Shown: positions 36,501-43,784 of the stretch, one piece after another
Layout: each line of letters opens with the position of its first letter
How positions within the stretch are numbered: the stretch's first letter is position 1
Notes under the pieces: generated by a model
The model's input: only the letters and a program-made list of their open reading frames with translations
What the model was told of the DNA's origin: nothing
Database searches by the model: none
Assembly (NCBI GenBank): GCA_947571655.1
Contig: CANOYR010000002.1
Location: 1 to 44,211 of the forward strand
Reading direction: 5' to 3'
DNA length: 44,211 nt
DNA from: an uncultured Caryophanales bacterium
GTDB taxonomy: Bacteria > Bacillota_I > Bacilli_A > RF39 > UBA660
Made by a program: the position numbers and the translations under genes

Positions 36501-36857
36501 TACCAACATTTTTGTATCTCTTTTTACTTTTTCTAATTTCTCCCCATACATCGTACTCGAAACATCCAATACAAAAATAACATCAAGATTTTGATTCATT
36601 GTGCTTAGTATTGTATCAAGGCTAAAGGTAATTCTTGCTTTCCCATAACCAATCCATTCGGCACCTTTATCTACTTTAAGACTTGCTGGATCTTGATTTT
36701 GATAATTTAATATTTCTGAAGAAAAGGATATTTTTTTAATTGGTTCTGTATAAGCATAAGAACTCAAAAAAAGACCTATTAGAATTAAAAAAAGAGAAAT
36801 TCCAAATAGAAAAAAAACAATAGATTTTTTATAAATTTGGTATTTATTTTTTTTCAT
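33597..36857 (-). CDS. vWA-domain surface protein with 18 BspA/DUF285 repeats
   Basis: The 1086-residue protein has an N-terminal signal anchor (about 12-36). Its von Willebrand factor A domain carries MIDAS residues DVSST at 98-102 and TDGLPN near 190. A beta-rich linker with an InlB-type repeat follows (about 375-450), then about 18 tandem DUF285 leucine-rich-type repeats of 24 residues (consensus NVTNMSxMFxxC..L..LDVSxFDTS) to the C terminus. DUF285 repeats are common in surface adhesins of gut bacteria and mycoplasmas. There is no LPxTG motif or C-terminal anchor, so attachment must be through the N-terminal helix. An adhesion role is inferred. GGAGATATGCC precedes the ATG. Confidence 0.92.
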   Translation of the reverse strand: MKKNKYQIYKKSIVFFLFGISLFLILIGLFLSSYAYTEPIKKISFSSEILNYQNQDPASLKVDKGAEWIGYGKARITFSLDTILSTMNQNLDVIFVLDVSSTMYGEKLEKVKRDTKMLVNTLLADNSNQVALITFHSQSEIVSQLTNNKEYFSHLIDSLVTHGGTNYYQPLVNVDKILQNYEKQENRNCTVVFLTDGLPNLETPNQVGQYKYLKEKYPYLTIQGIQYEIGETVLEQIIEISDNQFIADRKSLKEVLEDALVVADQYEQLKIIDDIDNKYYELDPTSLKPSFGNATVKIESGVPKIIWFLDQLKTGKTETLTIDINLKKEYLEIPGLYPTNKEENITYKIKEIEESITSTKTPVLSNYYEVSYDGNPPPKCNINEIPKVKKYAVYDQVEINSQIPSCDGYQFSKWIIINKNVWQMNEDYFLMPEENVLLRAEWKKLSIEKKTDGDIYTYKPPIIQAIGKPDYNQELWKYKDSITKIVLQDHIGSLLNEKENFDISEARNGSVRGIVVPNQDDLSTYTAYIQGDSEIIGNVDSSYLFFGFSRLESIEGLEYLNTSKVSNMAEMFSNCDQIKEINTHNFDTSNVTNMSYMFSSCKNLETVDLTNFHTSNVTTMKGMFNNCYIINNLDFSSFDTKKVIDMSWMFYTCSMKMTELDISSFDTISVTNMSHMFRGNWSLETLIFDREKFVTQNVTDMQYMFYDCRMSSIDVSNFNTTKVTNMSNMFYQCTKLIALDVSHFDTANVTDMNSMFARCGVLENLDVSHFDTTNVTNMKGMFWGCHVLPVIDVSNFKTAKVTDMSAMFSLCYAVETLDVSGFDTSLVTDMSSMFQGCSTKLTTLDISNFNTRNVTNMSEMFRGNWSLATLIIRGENINTSKVTNMNYMFYDCGPLKELDVSHFDTSLVTDMSYMFSHCRNIETLNISHFNTTNVLSMSHMFEECNFLKSLDISNFDTSNVLAMDYMFNNCFWIENLELSHFNTSKILNMDNMFNNCVRLKMINLENFDFSRVTTADKMFANCEKLTTTINITSMTLINYPEMFNNAATTEDAQIKINYKIETSELVDRLLTTKSENSNVIKGTLID

Positions 36858-36882
36858 GGCATATCTCCTATTCTTTTATATC

Positions 36883-36917
36883 ATTATATAGTTTTTATTT
36901 TTTACTTGCAAGTAAAA
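36883..36917 (-). promoter_or_regulatory. Promoter and 18-bp palindromic operator of the vWA/DUF285 gene
   Basis: The perfect palindrome TTTTACTTGCAAGTAAAA (36900-36917) has TTGCAA (36906-36911) at its centre. On the minus strand this is the -35 box, followed by 17 nt and TATAAT (36883-36888). A repressor bound there would block the promoter. The binding protein is unknown. Confidence 0.65.
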
Positions 36918-37254
36918 GCACTTCCATCATGAAAAAATTTAAGATGTAAATTTTTTAAAATAGTATTGGTTTTTATAGTTTTCATTTTTCATTGTTTTAA
37001 TGTCTACAAACACTTTCTCATCTGCTGATATTTATATAAGGGTTATTGATTATTACTGAACAAAAAATAGTAAATTAATATATTAATGTTTCAAAAATTA
37101 TCTATTTATTAAACTAAGTATATGTTCCTCCTTTTTCCTTATCTTAGGATGTATGTGGTTTCTATAATGTTGTCTTAATATCAAAATATTTAATCCATTA
37201 TCATTTTGATGATTTCATCCTTGATATTTGATATTTTTAATCGATAAAGAAATA
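36918..37254. other. Gene-free AT-rich region
   Basis: I see no supported gene here. Short minus-strand stretches read like protein for about 30 codons (near 37120-37200) but have no start and are closed by stops, which suggests old coding remains. Confidence 0.4.
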
Positions 37255-37515
37255 CTAATAATCTCTTATTTCACTCATCCTATGTGCGATAATGATTGTA
37301 TAACTGTTTGCATTAATTGTTATTCTAATATTATCAATTTCATAATACCAGTTCTTCCCCTACTTATAAATATTGCAATTTTGATCTAGCACTTTACTTT
37401 TACAATATTCCACTACATTATTTGTATTTAATTTAAGATTTTTCTTAATTCTATTAGGAACCATTTTAGTTGTATGAATTTTATCTATACATGATAACAA
37501 TCTCTCTTTATTCAT
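37255..37515 (-). pseudogene. DUF3781 gene with a nonsense mutation
   Basis: The frame runs from MNKERLLSCIDKIHTT to SYTIIIAHRM and ends at a normal stop after 86 codons, but an in-frame TAG interrupts it at 37360-37362. KIHTT, a RIKKNL segment, NNVVEYCKSK, GKNWYYEID and TINANSYTIIIAH match the DUF3781 pattern, a small family of unknown function. The amber codon replaces a Lys/Arg expected before GKNW. Apart from it the gene is intact. The ribosome-binding site is weak. Confidence 0.72.
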
Positions 37516-37825
37516 ATATTATCAATCCCATTCACTTTATATTAATTCGAATTTAGTGATGATTCAAATCTTCACTGAATTGATTAGGAAATCTTCTAGA
37601 TTGTCTTACTATTTGAATTCCATATTCATTTCATTTTGCAAGATTAAATTTATTTAGTATGTGTTTCATCACTTAATTCATTGAAATATTTGTATTCTTG
37701 ATTTATAAGGAGTATTTATCTTTAATACTTTCTACCTTTATATTGTTTGATTTTTTTCATAGAATTGTATCAATATCATTAAAACAAACAGTAATATTAT
37801 AATATTTATGATTAACAGGAATTTG
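37516..37825 (-). other. Probable decayed coding remnant between DUF3781 and YjbR genes
   Basis: The minus strand holds protein-like stretches such as NEYGIQIVRQSRRFPNQFSE, split by stops and in differing frames. I cannot assign a family. With the neighbouring pseudogene this marks a segment of gene decay. Confidence 0.35.
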
Positions 37826-38494
37826 TCATTTTTTTTCTGTCAGTTTATGACTTTCTTCTATATATTTCATTATTTCATCATCCTTTACTGTATTATCTAA
37901 AATAATCGAAATCCAATTTTTTTTATCCATGTGGTATGCTTGATAAAATCCTTTTCTTTTAAGAAGTTCTTGAATTTTAGATTCTTTTAGTTTAAGATTT
38001 ATTATTTCTACTTCTCGAGCTTCGTTATCAAGTTTGCTTTTATTTATATTCACAATAAGGGCATACCATTTTTTATTATTAGGATTTCTAAAAATTCCAT
38101 ATCCAGGAAATCTTTCCCAAATAAATTCTGGAATATGATTATATTTCTTTTTTATTAATTTGGTAATTGTATTTGCTTGTTCTGAAATAAAGTATTCTGT
38201 TGTAGTGCATTTCTTTTTTATATCATTTAGTATATTTTGAAACTCTATACGAATTTTATTTACAAATTCTCCATTTTGATTTTTTATACGATGGTTCGTA
38301 TATTCCTCTTCAAATGCCAATTCATATATTTTTCCTTTTACTTTTTGATGATAATCAATAGTAATGTCTACTCTAAATGTATCATTTATAATTTTTTTAG
38401 AGTATTTATAAGATTTTTTGTCTTTTTTAAATCCATACTCTAATAATTTATCAAAGTTTATTTTATTTCTTTTAAAAATTTCATCTTCTATCAT
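37826..38494 (-). CDS. MmcQ/YjbR family protein
   Basis: The 222-residue protein has two parts. The N-terminal part (about 1-105) contains the YELAFEEEYTNHR and EFVNKIRIEFQNIL segments. A C-terminal YjbR/CyaY-like domain (about 125-215) has FPGYGIFRNPNNKKWYALI, EVEIINLKL and the KGFYQAYHMDKKNWISIILD block typical of MmcQ/YjbR proteins. Members are called DNA-binding, but their role is not settled. A small minus-strand leader separates it from rpsI. Confidence 0.82.
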   Translation of the reverse strand: MIEDEIFKRNKINFDKLLEYGFKKDKKSYKYSKKIINDTFRVDITIDYHQKVKGKIYELAFEEEYTNHRIKNQNGEFVNKIRIEFQNILNDIKKKCTTTEYFISEQANTITKLIKKKYNHIPEFIWERFPGYGIFRNPNNKKWYALIVNINKSKLDNEAREVEIINLKLKESKIQELLKRKGFYQAYHMDKKNWISIILDNTVKDDEIMKYIEESHKLTEKK

Positions 38495-38632
38495 TCTCTA
38501 TCACACTTTCAGATTATCGTTTGTCGATTTGTTTTTTATCTATTATTACATCCTATCATTGTTAAGATTTGTAGTATATCTGTAGTTTTATTATCACCTG
38601 TCTAATTATGTTTTTCATTTTGGTCAATAAAA

Positions 38633-38653
38633 AAGTCCGAAACTATCGGACTT
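38633..38653. terminator. Terminator of the rplM-rpsI operon
   Basis: AAGTCCGA-AACTA-TCGGACTT, an 8-bp stem, lies 25 bp after the rpsI stop on the minus strand. It is followed there by T residues. Confidence 0.85.
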
Positions 38654-38677
38654 TGTAAATTCAAAAACAAATAAATT

Positions 38678-39097
38678 TTAACGTTTTGAAAATTGTGGTG
38701 CACGACGTGCTTTCTTCAAACCTGGTTTCTTACGTTCTTTCTTACGAGCATCACGTGTAATGAACCCTGCTGGTTTTAAGATTTTTCTGAAACTATTTTC
38801 AGAATCACTAGAAGTTGTACTATCATATTGTAATAAAGCTCTTGTAATCCCATGACGAATTGCTCCTGTTTGTCCTGAGAATCCACCACCCTTAACATTT
38901 ACTACTACATCAAACATATCTTTTGTATTTGTTAATACTAATGGTTGTTCTAAATCCATGATTAAGGTTTCATAAGGTAAGTAATCACGAACATCTCTAC
39001 CATTGATTGTAATCTTTCCTTTTCCAGGAATTAATTTTACTCTGGCTACACTAGTTTTTCTTCTACCAGTACCAGTATAAACTTTCTTTTCTGCCAT
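38678..39097 (-). CDS. rpsI: 30S ribosomal protein S9
   Basis: The 139-residue protein has the S9 landmarks: [21 protein letters not shown] at the N terminus, [24 protein letters not shown] in the centre, and the C-terminal [29 protein letters not shown] tail, whose last basic residues reach the P-site tRNA. It lies 15 bp after rplM with AGGAGGATTACGAA before the ATG. Confidence 0.98.
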   Translation of the reverse strand: MAEKKVYTGTGRRKTSVARVKLIPGKGKITINGRDVRDYLPYETLIMDLEQPLVLTNTKDMFDVVVNVKGGGFSGQTGAIRHGITRALLQYDSTTSSDSENSFRKILKPAGFITRDARKKERKKPGLKKARRAPQFSKR

Positions 39098-39112
39098 TTC
39101 GTAATCCTCCTA

Positions 39113-39541
39113 TTAAAGCTCAATCACAGTAGGCTTTTGAGCCATATGTGGATGAGTTTCTCCTTCATATACAAATAATTTCTTATACATTTGACGTCCT
39201 AATCTGTTATGTGGAAGCATTCCTTTTACGGCTCTTTCCATCATTTCAATTGGATATTTTTCTTTCATTTCACGAGCAGTTCTTTCTCTAAGCCCACCTG
39301 GATACATAGAGTGATTGTAATACATCTTCTTATCTAATTTGTTTCCTGTTAATTTGGTTTCTTTTGCATTTACAATAATGATGTAATCCCCACAATCAAT
39401 ATGTGGTGTATAAGTAGGTTTATGTTTTCCTCTTAACATGTGAGCAGCTTTTGCAGCAACTCTACCTAGTGGTTGATCTTTGGCATCGATTACATACCAT
39501 TTACGATCAACAGTTTCTTTTTTTTGCATAAAACTTGTCAT
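39113..39541 (-). CDS. rplM: 50S ribosomal protein L13
   Basis: The 142-residue protein is a standard L13: [47 protein letters not shown], then the [11 protein letters not shown] and [19 protein letters not shown] blocks. It is the first gene of the rplM-rpsI operon, with a structured leader and its own promoter. AAAAGGAGAATATAT precedes the ATG. Confidence 0.98.
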   Translation of the reverse strand: MTSFMQKKETVDRKWYVIDAKDQPLGRVAAKAAHMLRGKHKPTYTPHIDCGDYIIIVNAKETKLTGNKLDKKMYYNHSMYPGGLRERTAREMKEKYPIEMMERAVKGMLPHNRLGRQMYKKLFVYEGETHPHMAQKPTVIEL

Positions 39542-39567
39542 ATATATTCTCCTTTTATTTGTTTCCC

Positions 39568-39604
39568 TTCTAATTCTATGTTTTCCCAGGACATAAAATC
39601 AGAA
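39568..39604 (-). promoter_or_regulatory. Putative L13 leader hairpin
   Basis: On the minus strand TTCTGATTTTATGT pairs over all 14 positions (two wobbles) with ACATAGAATTAGAA around a 9-nt loop CCTGGGAAA, about 26 nt before the rplM start codon. Its position matches the L13 autoregulatory leader known from Gram-positive bacteria; binding of L13 is inferred. Confidence 0.6.
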
Positions 39605-39633
39605 TTTGGAATATATAAAATGTACCGATTAAA

Positions 39634-39662
39634 ATTATATTATAGAATTGTGTCAAAGTCAA
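39634..39662 (-). promoter_or_regulatory. Promoter of rplM-rpsI
   Basis: On the minus strand TTGACT (39657-39662), a 17-nt spacer and TATAAT (39634-39639) form a good sigma-A promoter. It lies after the two small genes, so the ribosomal operon can be transcribed separately from truA. Confidence 0.7.
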
Positions 39663-39677
39663 TTAAAATATCGTTTT

Positions 39678-39881
39678 TTAATCATTTTTTACTAACAATT
39701 TTAAGTGGCTGTGATAAAATCCTTTATGAATTCGTTCATCTACAATTGCTTTTTTGACCGTCCAGTCATTTTTTCTTTTACAATAAAAGTCTGGTGTACT
39801 ATCAATAAAGTTTACTAACTTTTCTAATTCATAATCTTCCGCTAGTAGATTGTCAGTTTCTTTATTCCCTTCTTTTAACAT
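39678..39881 (-). CDS. Small protein of unknown function
   Basis: The 67-residue, lysine- and aspartate-rich product is not recognised. It follows the 74-residue gene by 5 bp in another frame, with only a weak ribosome-binding site, so translational coupling is likely. It has no membrane segment or cysteine motif beyond a single Cys. It sits between truA and rplM, where Bacilli normally have nothing. Confidence 0.5.
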   Translation of the reverse strand: MLKEGNKETDNLLAEDYELEKLVNFIDSTPDFYCKRKNDWTVKKAIVDERIHKGFYHSHLKLLVKND

Positions 39882-39886
39882 GCTTA

Positions 39887-40111
39887 CTACTTACCAGCAT
39901 AGAATTGTTGATATAGCGGTGAATCCTTTTTTAATACGATTTTTCTAATATCCCCATATAAAATATCTCCTGTTTCATAAAAATCTGTGGTAATTTTACG
40001 GGACTTCAATTTAAAAATCTGTAGGGACTTCACAAGTCCATTTAAAGAGGTTGGTTGTTCTTTTTCTTCCATCATTCTTGGAAATTTTTCTTGTTTTTCT
40101 CTTATACTCAT
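39887..40111 (-). CDS. Small protein of unknown function
   Basis: The 74-residue product starts MSIREKQEKF after AAGAGGTG and has a basic middle (FKLKSRKITTDFYETGD). I do not recognise it. It is followed closely by the 67-residue gene and preceded by truA on the same strand. The pair could be a small two-gene module, but no toxin or antitoxin motif is visible. Confidence 0.5.
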   Translation of the reverse strand: MSIREKQEKFPRMMEEKEQPTSLNGLVKSLQIFKLKSRKITTDFYETGDILYGDIRKIVLKKDSPLYQQFYAGK

Positions 40112-40179
40112 TAGTATTCACCTCTTAAAAAATTTTTAGTAAAATAGCTTTATTGATAATTTTCCTTCATATATATTGG

Positions 40180-40917
40180 TCATTCATACCACACTTTTCT
40201 TAAATAAAGACCTTCTGCTGGTGCAATTTTTATAGACGTTTTTCGATTTCTTAGATTTAGGATTTTTTCTACATCATTTACTTCTTTTTTTTCACTACCG
40301 ATTTCGATTAAAAGCCCAACCATATTTCTTACTTGATATTTCATAAATCCATCTGCTTGAAATGAAATTATTAAAGTATCTTTCTTTCTTGTAATTGCTG
40401 TTTTATAAATAGTTCTTATCTTATCTTCTCTTAAATCCTCACTAGAGATAAACGAAGTGAAATCATGAGTTCCTTCAAAAAAATGAATTGCTTCTTTCAT
40501 TTTTTCTATATCTAACTTTTTTTCATATTGGTATTCATAGTTTCTCATTATTGGATTATATTCAGATAAATTAATTTTATAAATGTATTCTTTCTTTTTG
40601 GCAGAAAACCTGGCATGAAATTTTTTCGTTACTTCTTCCACCTTGATAATATGAATATCATTTGGCAAAAGGGTATTTAATCCCTGCTTTATCTTATATT
40701 CTGGAATTTCAATATTAAGGTCAAAGTGGGCAACTTGTCCTAGTGCATGAACACCTGCATCCGTTCTTCCTGATGACTGAACAGGAGTCTTGGTCTGTTG
40801 GTTTAGATAACTCACTGCTTTTTCTAACTCCTTTTGAATCGTCCGCAATTTTGGTTGTATTTGATATCCATGAAAATTACTTCCATCATACGAAAATGTG
40901 ATTTTGTATCTAGGCAT
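40180..40917 (-). CDS. truA: tRNA pseudouridine(38-40) synthase
   Basis: The 245-residue enzyme converts uridines 38-40 of the tRNA anticodon stem to pseudouridine. It begins YKITFSYDGSNFHGYQIQP. The catalytic Asp lies in SSGRTDAGVHALGQ near residue 52, and the C-terminal half has FMKYQVRNMVGLLIEIG. GGGAGATAATAAAA before the ATG fixes the start at 40917; the frame is open 27 codons further but overlaps ecfT. It directly follows ecfT, the usual order in Bacillota. Confidence 0.95.
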   Translation of the reverse strand: MPRYKITFSYDGSNFHGYQIQPKLRTIQKELEKAVSYLNQQTKTPVQSSGRTDAGVHALGQVAHFDLNIEIPEYKIKQGLNTLLPNDIHIIKVEEVTKKFHARFSAKKKEYIYKINLSEYNPIMRNYEYQYEKKLDIEKMKEAIHFFEGTHDFTSFISSEDLREDKIRTIYKTAITRKKDTLIISFQADGFMKYQVRNMVGLLIEIGSEKKEVNDVEKILNLRNRKTSIKIAPAEGLYLRKVWYE

Positions 40918-40922
40918 TTTTA

Positions 40923-41582
40923 TTATCTCCCATAGATTAAAAGAACGATTGTAATTGTTAGATGAATGAATAAATATTTGCTGTCCCAACTTTCCCATCT
41001 CGGTTTTTCTATATAACTTCTTTGTTTAGAAAAATTATAAAATCTTAAGTCATTCATAGTAATTATTTCTTTCATCTCATATTTTGTTTTTTTCCACGCC
41101 TTTTTGATTGTAAATCCAATATAAAAGAAATCCCTTGCCATCCCATATTCCTCTCGTAATCGTTCTAGTATTTTCATATTTTTTTTAAATTGTTTATAAA
41201 AATAGATCACATAAATGGTGCGAAAAGTAATTCTCTTACTTTGAAACTTATAGAGTGTAACTTCGAGAAGATATCTCATTTCAGAAGCATTCGTTATTTT
41301 TTTTATTATACATAAATATGCAATTAATATTATGGCTTTTGAAATTCCAAAAATGGATGTATAGAAAGTGGAAGCAATAGAAAAAAGAATTCCAATCATC
41401 ACTAAAATGGAAATTTTTTTAGATTCTAGACTAATTCCTAAGAGAATTAGTCCAAGAAATACTAAGACTGTTGTATTTTTTAAAAGAATGATGTCTAACA
41501 TCATTAGTAAGATACAAAGAACCTTACAAATAATATTAATATCATAAATCATTGAATTACTCTTAAACATGTTTATACACAT
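40923..41582 (-). CDS. ecfT: Energy-coupling factor transporter T subunit (diverged)
   Basis: The 219-residue membrane protein has four to five hydrophobic helices in the first 110 residues. A charged cytoplasmic segment with EYGMARDFFYIGF and a final helix near the C terminus follow. It is recognised as EcfT mainly by its position (ecfA1-ecfA2-ecfT-truA); the usual Ala-Arg-Gly coupling motifs are poorly conserved. It would link the ATPases to substrate-binding S proteins for vitamin uptake. It overlaps ecfA2 by 20 bp if the first ATG is used. Confidence 0.7.
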   Translation of the reverse strand: MCINMFKSNSMIYDINIICKVLCILLMMLDIILLKNTTVLVFLGLILLGISLESKKISILVMIGILFSIASTFYTSIFGISKAIILIAYLCIIKKITNASEMRYLLEVTLYKFQSKRITFRTIYVIYFYKQFKKNMKILERLREEYGMARDFFYIGFTIKKAWKKTKYEMKEIITMNDLRFYNFSKQRSYIEKPRWESWDSKYLFIHLTITIVLLIYGR

Positions 41583-42372
41583 CCTTTATTAAATCACGTA
41601 TGTCTTTATGATAAGATAATTTAATATTTTTCTTTTTTGCTTTATATACAAAAAGGACAATTTCTGGAATTGCGATATCGTTGTATTTTAAAAATTCTAC
41701 ATCTTGATAAACTTTTACTGTTTTATCGGCTGCAATGATATGGCTTCCTTTCAAAATTACAATATCTTCTGTTAGAGAATACAACATATTACTATCATTA
41801 CTTGCAATAATTATTGTTTTATTGTATCGCTCTTTTAAGATTTTGATTAATCGGAGGAGCTTTTTTTTGTTTGTATAGTCTAATTCTGCAAATGGTTCAT
41901 CAAAAATAATGATTTTAGGGTTATACAATAAACTGATGGCCACTTGAATTAGTTTTTGCTCTCCAGCGGATAATTGATAAATTTCTTTTTCAAGATATTC
42001 CTCACTAAGACCTGCAATTAGTAAGGAGTTTCTCATTTTTTTATAAATATTTTTGTTTTTATAATCCAATCTTCCAATTAAAAATTCCATTTCTTCTTTG
42101 ACATTTGTCGTAAAAAATTGTTCTCTTGGTTTTTGATGAATCATGCATACTGTTTTTCTAATATCGATTAAATTTTCTCGATTAATTTCCTTATTTCCTA
42201 TTTTAATTTGACCATAACTTGCCATTGTTAAGGCATCGATTAATTCTATCAAAAGTGTTTTATTATCTCCTGTAATCCCTGTAATTGTATTAGATTTTAT
42301 TTTTAAATTGATTTTTTCTAAATATTTTTTGTTTTTATAGTGATAACCTACATTTTTTAAAATTATTTCCAT
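41563..42372 (-). CDS. ecfA2: ECF transporter ATPase A2 (diverged)
   Basis: The 269-residue ABC ATPase keeps a good signature, LSAGEQKL, near residue 132 and Walker B with catalytic Glu (IIIFDEPFAELD, near 153). The P-loop is degenerate: GITGDNKTLL at 32-41 lacks the Gly of GxGKS/T, though Lys and Thr remain. The Q-loop region and the ASND H-loop replacement (Asn/Asp instead of His) also look altered. It overlaps ecfA1 by 10 bp. Identification rests on family features and the conserved gene order. Confidence 0.8.
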   Translation of the reverse strand: MEIILKNVGYHYKNKKYLEKINLKIKSNTITGITGDNKTLLIELIDALTMASYGQIKIGNKEINRENLIDIRKTVCMIHQKPREQFFTTNVKEEMEFLIGRLDYKNKNIYKKMRNSLLIAGLSEEYLEKEIYQLSAGEQKLIQVAISLLYNPKIIIFDEPFAELDYTNKKKLLRLIKILKERYNKTIIIASNDSNMLYSLTEDIVILKGSHIIAADKTVKVYQDVEFLKYNDIAIPEIVLFVYKAKKKNIKLSYHKDIRDLIKDVYKHV

Positions 42373-43172
42373 AAGGTATTCACCATCCCATCCATATCAG
42401 TAATTATTTCTTTAATTAGTTCATAGAATTTTAGCTTTAACGATAGATCAATCATGAATGGTAATTCTAAACCTACCTGGGATAGAAGTTTTTCTTCTTT
42501 TAGAATATTTAGGGGAACACCTTCCATTACAATATTTCCCTGATTTAAGACATAGGTATAATTAGAATCTAATATGTCTTCTAAGTTCATTGTTGTTAAA
42601 ATGACTGTTAATTGGTCTTTTTTTACTCTATGTTTTAGGATACTTATGATTTTTTCTTTTGTTTTTTTATTCATCATCGAGAAAGCATTGTCTAAAAGTA
42701 AAATTTTGGGATCATGAAGTAGAGAAATCGCAATTAATAACTCTTGCTTTTCTGAATTCGTTAAGTCTTCTATTTTTTTATCTAATATTTCAGTAATTCC
42801 GAATTCTTTTGCTAATTCGATAATTTTATTTTCTATTTTGTCAACAGGAATGTTTAAATTTTCTAATGGAAAGGCCATTTCTTTGTAGACATTGTTAAAA
42901 AGGAATTTCCCCTCTACATCAGAGAAAACCACACCAAAAAAACGGGAATTGTCATGAATTCTCTGATTATTTACATAAGCATATCCAGCAATGATTGACT
43001 TTTTTCCATCCAACAGCCCACAGATTAACTTGATTAGGGTTGTCTTCCCACTTTTATTGTTGCCAATCAATGTTACAAATGACCCCTTTTCGATTGTTAA
43101 TGATAGGTTATGAAATACTTCTTTTTCTGGATAATTGAATTGTAAATTTTTAATTTCCAATGCCTTTTCCAT
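42363..43172 (-). CDS. ecfA1: ECF transporter ATPase A1 (diverged)
   Basis: The 269-residue ABC ATPase has an intact P-loop, GNNKSGKTT, at 37-45. The signature LTNSEKQ is degenerate (normally LSGGQ), and Walker B ends LLLDNAF, with Asn in place of the catalytic Glu. The start at 43172 is preferred to the ATG four codons earlier, because the promoter predicts transcription beginning only a few bases before that upstream ATG. It is the first gene of the ecfA1-ecfA2-ecfT-truA run. The rplQ gene that usually precedes it is absent here. Confidence 0.8.
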   Translation of the reverse strand: MEKALEIKNLQFNYPEKEVFHNLSLTIEKGSFVTLIGNNKSGKTTLIKLICGLLDGKKSIIAGYAYVNNQRIHDNSRFFGVVFSDVEGKFLFNNVYKEMAFPLENLNIPVDKIENKIIELAKEFGITEILDKKIEDLTNSEKQELLIAISLLHDPKILLLDNAFSMMNKKTKEKIISILKHRVKKDQLTVILTTMNLEDILDSNYTYVLNQGNIVMEGVPLNILKEEKLLSQVGLELPFMIDLSLKLKFYELIKEIITDMDGMVNTLWK

Positions 43173-43195
43173 AGTCCACCCCATCGTAGCTTATT

Positions 43196-43224
43196 ATTAT
43201 ACTAAAAAATGGAAAAAATTTCAA
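43196..43224 (-). promoter_or_regulatory. Promoter of the ecf-truA operon
   Basis: On the minus strand TTGAAA (43219-43224), a 17-nt spacer and TATAAT (43196-43201) lie about 25 bp before the ecfA1 start codon. Confidence 0.7.
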
Positions 43225-43322
43225 GAAAAATCTTTTTTTCCTTTACAATTATAGAATTTTTTGAATTCTTCTGTTTTATTTGATGTATTGATAGATGTCG
43301 AAATTGGATGGGATATTAATTT

Positions 43323-43781
43323 CTATCTTCTTTTCTCACGAAATGTAGTTTCGTTTTCTCTTGAGTAACCTGCAAGATCCGCCATTTTAATACTACCAAT
43401 ATTTTTTTGATCTATTTTTAAGATTATCTCCTCTATTTGTTGATATTCTTCAAATATCTTTTCTGTTGCTTCTTGTAATAATAAAGCACCTAGATTTTGT
43501 CTTCGATATTCTGGTAGAATACTGCAACTTATTTGATAGGATGCTTCCATATAAGAAAGAGTAAGAAATCCTATCGGAGATCCATCTTTATAGTAAGCAA
43601 TCCAAGCAAAGTTTAAGTTATTTATTGCTTTTCTTTGATTAATTTTTTGAATTGTATATTGTAAGTTTCCTAAATATTTTTTTGTTTCTTGATCACACGA
43701 TAATTGTTCCAAGACTTCTTTATGATTTGAATAATTGGTATTATATTCTTCTAAAATAAAATTATCTAGATTCAGTGTCAT
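43323..43781 (-). CDS. GNAT family N-acetyltransferase
   Basis: The 152-residue protein has the GNAT fold pattern. A central beta strand ISCSILPEYRRQNLGALLLQEA (motif A, acetyl-CoA pyrophosphate loop R-x-x-x-L-G-A) lies near residue 85-105, and a C-terminal IGSIKMADLAGYSRENETTF segment is typical of RimJ-like members. The substrate is unknown. It is separated by 3 bp from the SDR gene upstream on the same strand and is probably co-transcribed. Confidence 0.85.
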   Translation of the reverse strand: MTLNLDNFILEEYNTNYSNHKEVLEQLSCDQETKKYLGNLQYTIQKINQRKAINNLNFAWIAYYKDGSPIGFLTLSYMEASYQISCSILPEYRRQNLGALLLQEATEKIFEEYQQIEEIILKIDQKNIGSIKMADLAGYSRENETTFREKRR

Positions 43782-43784
43782 TTT

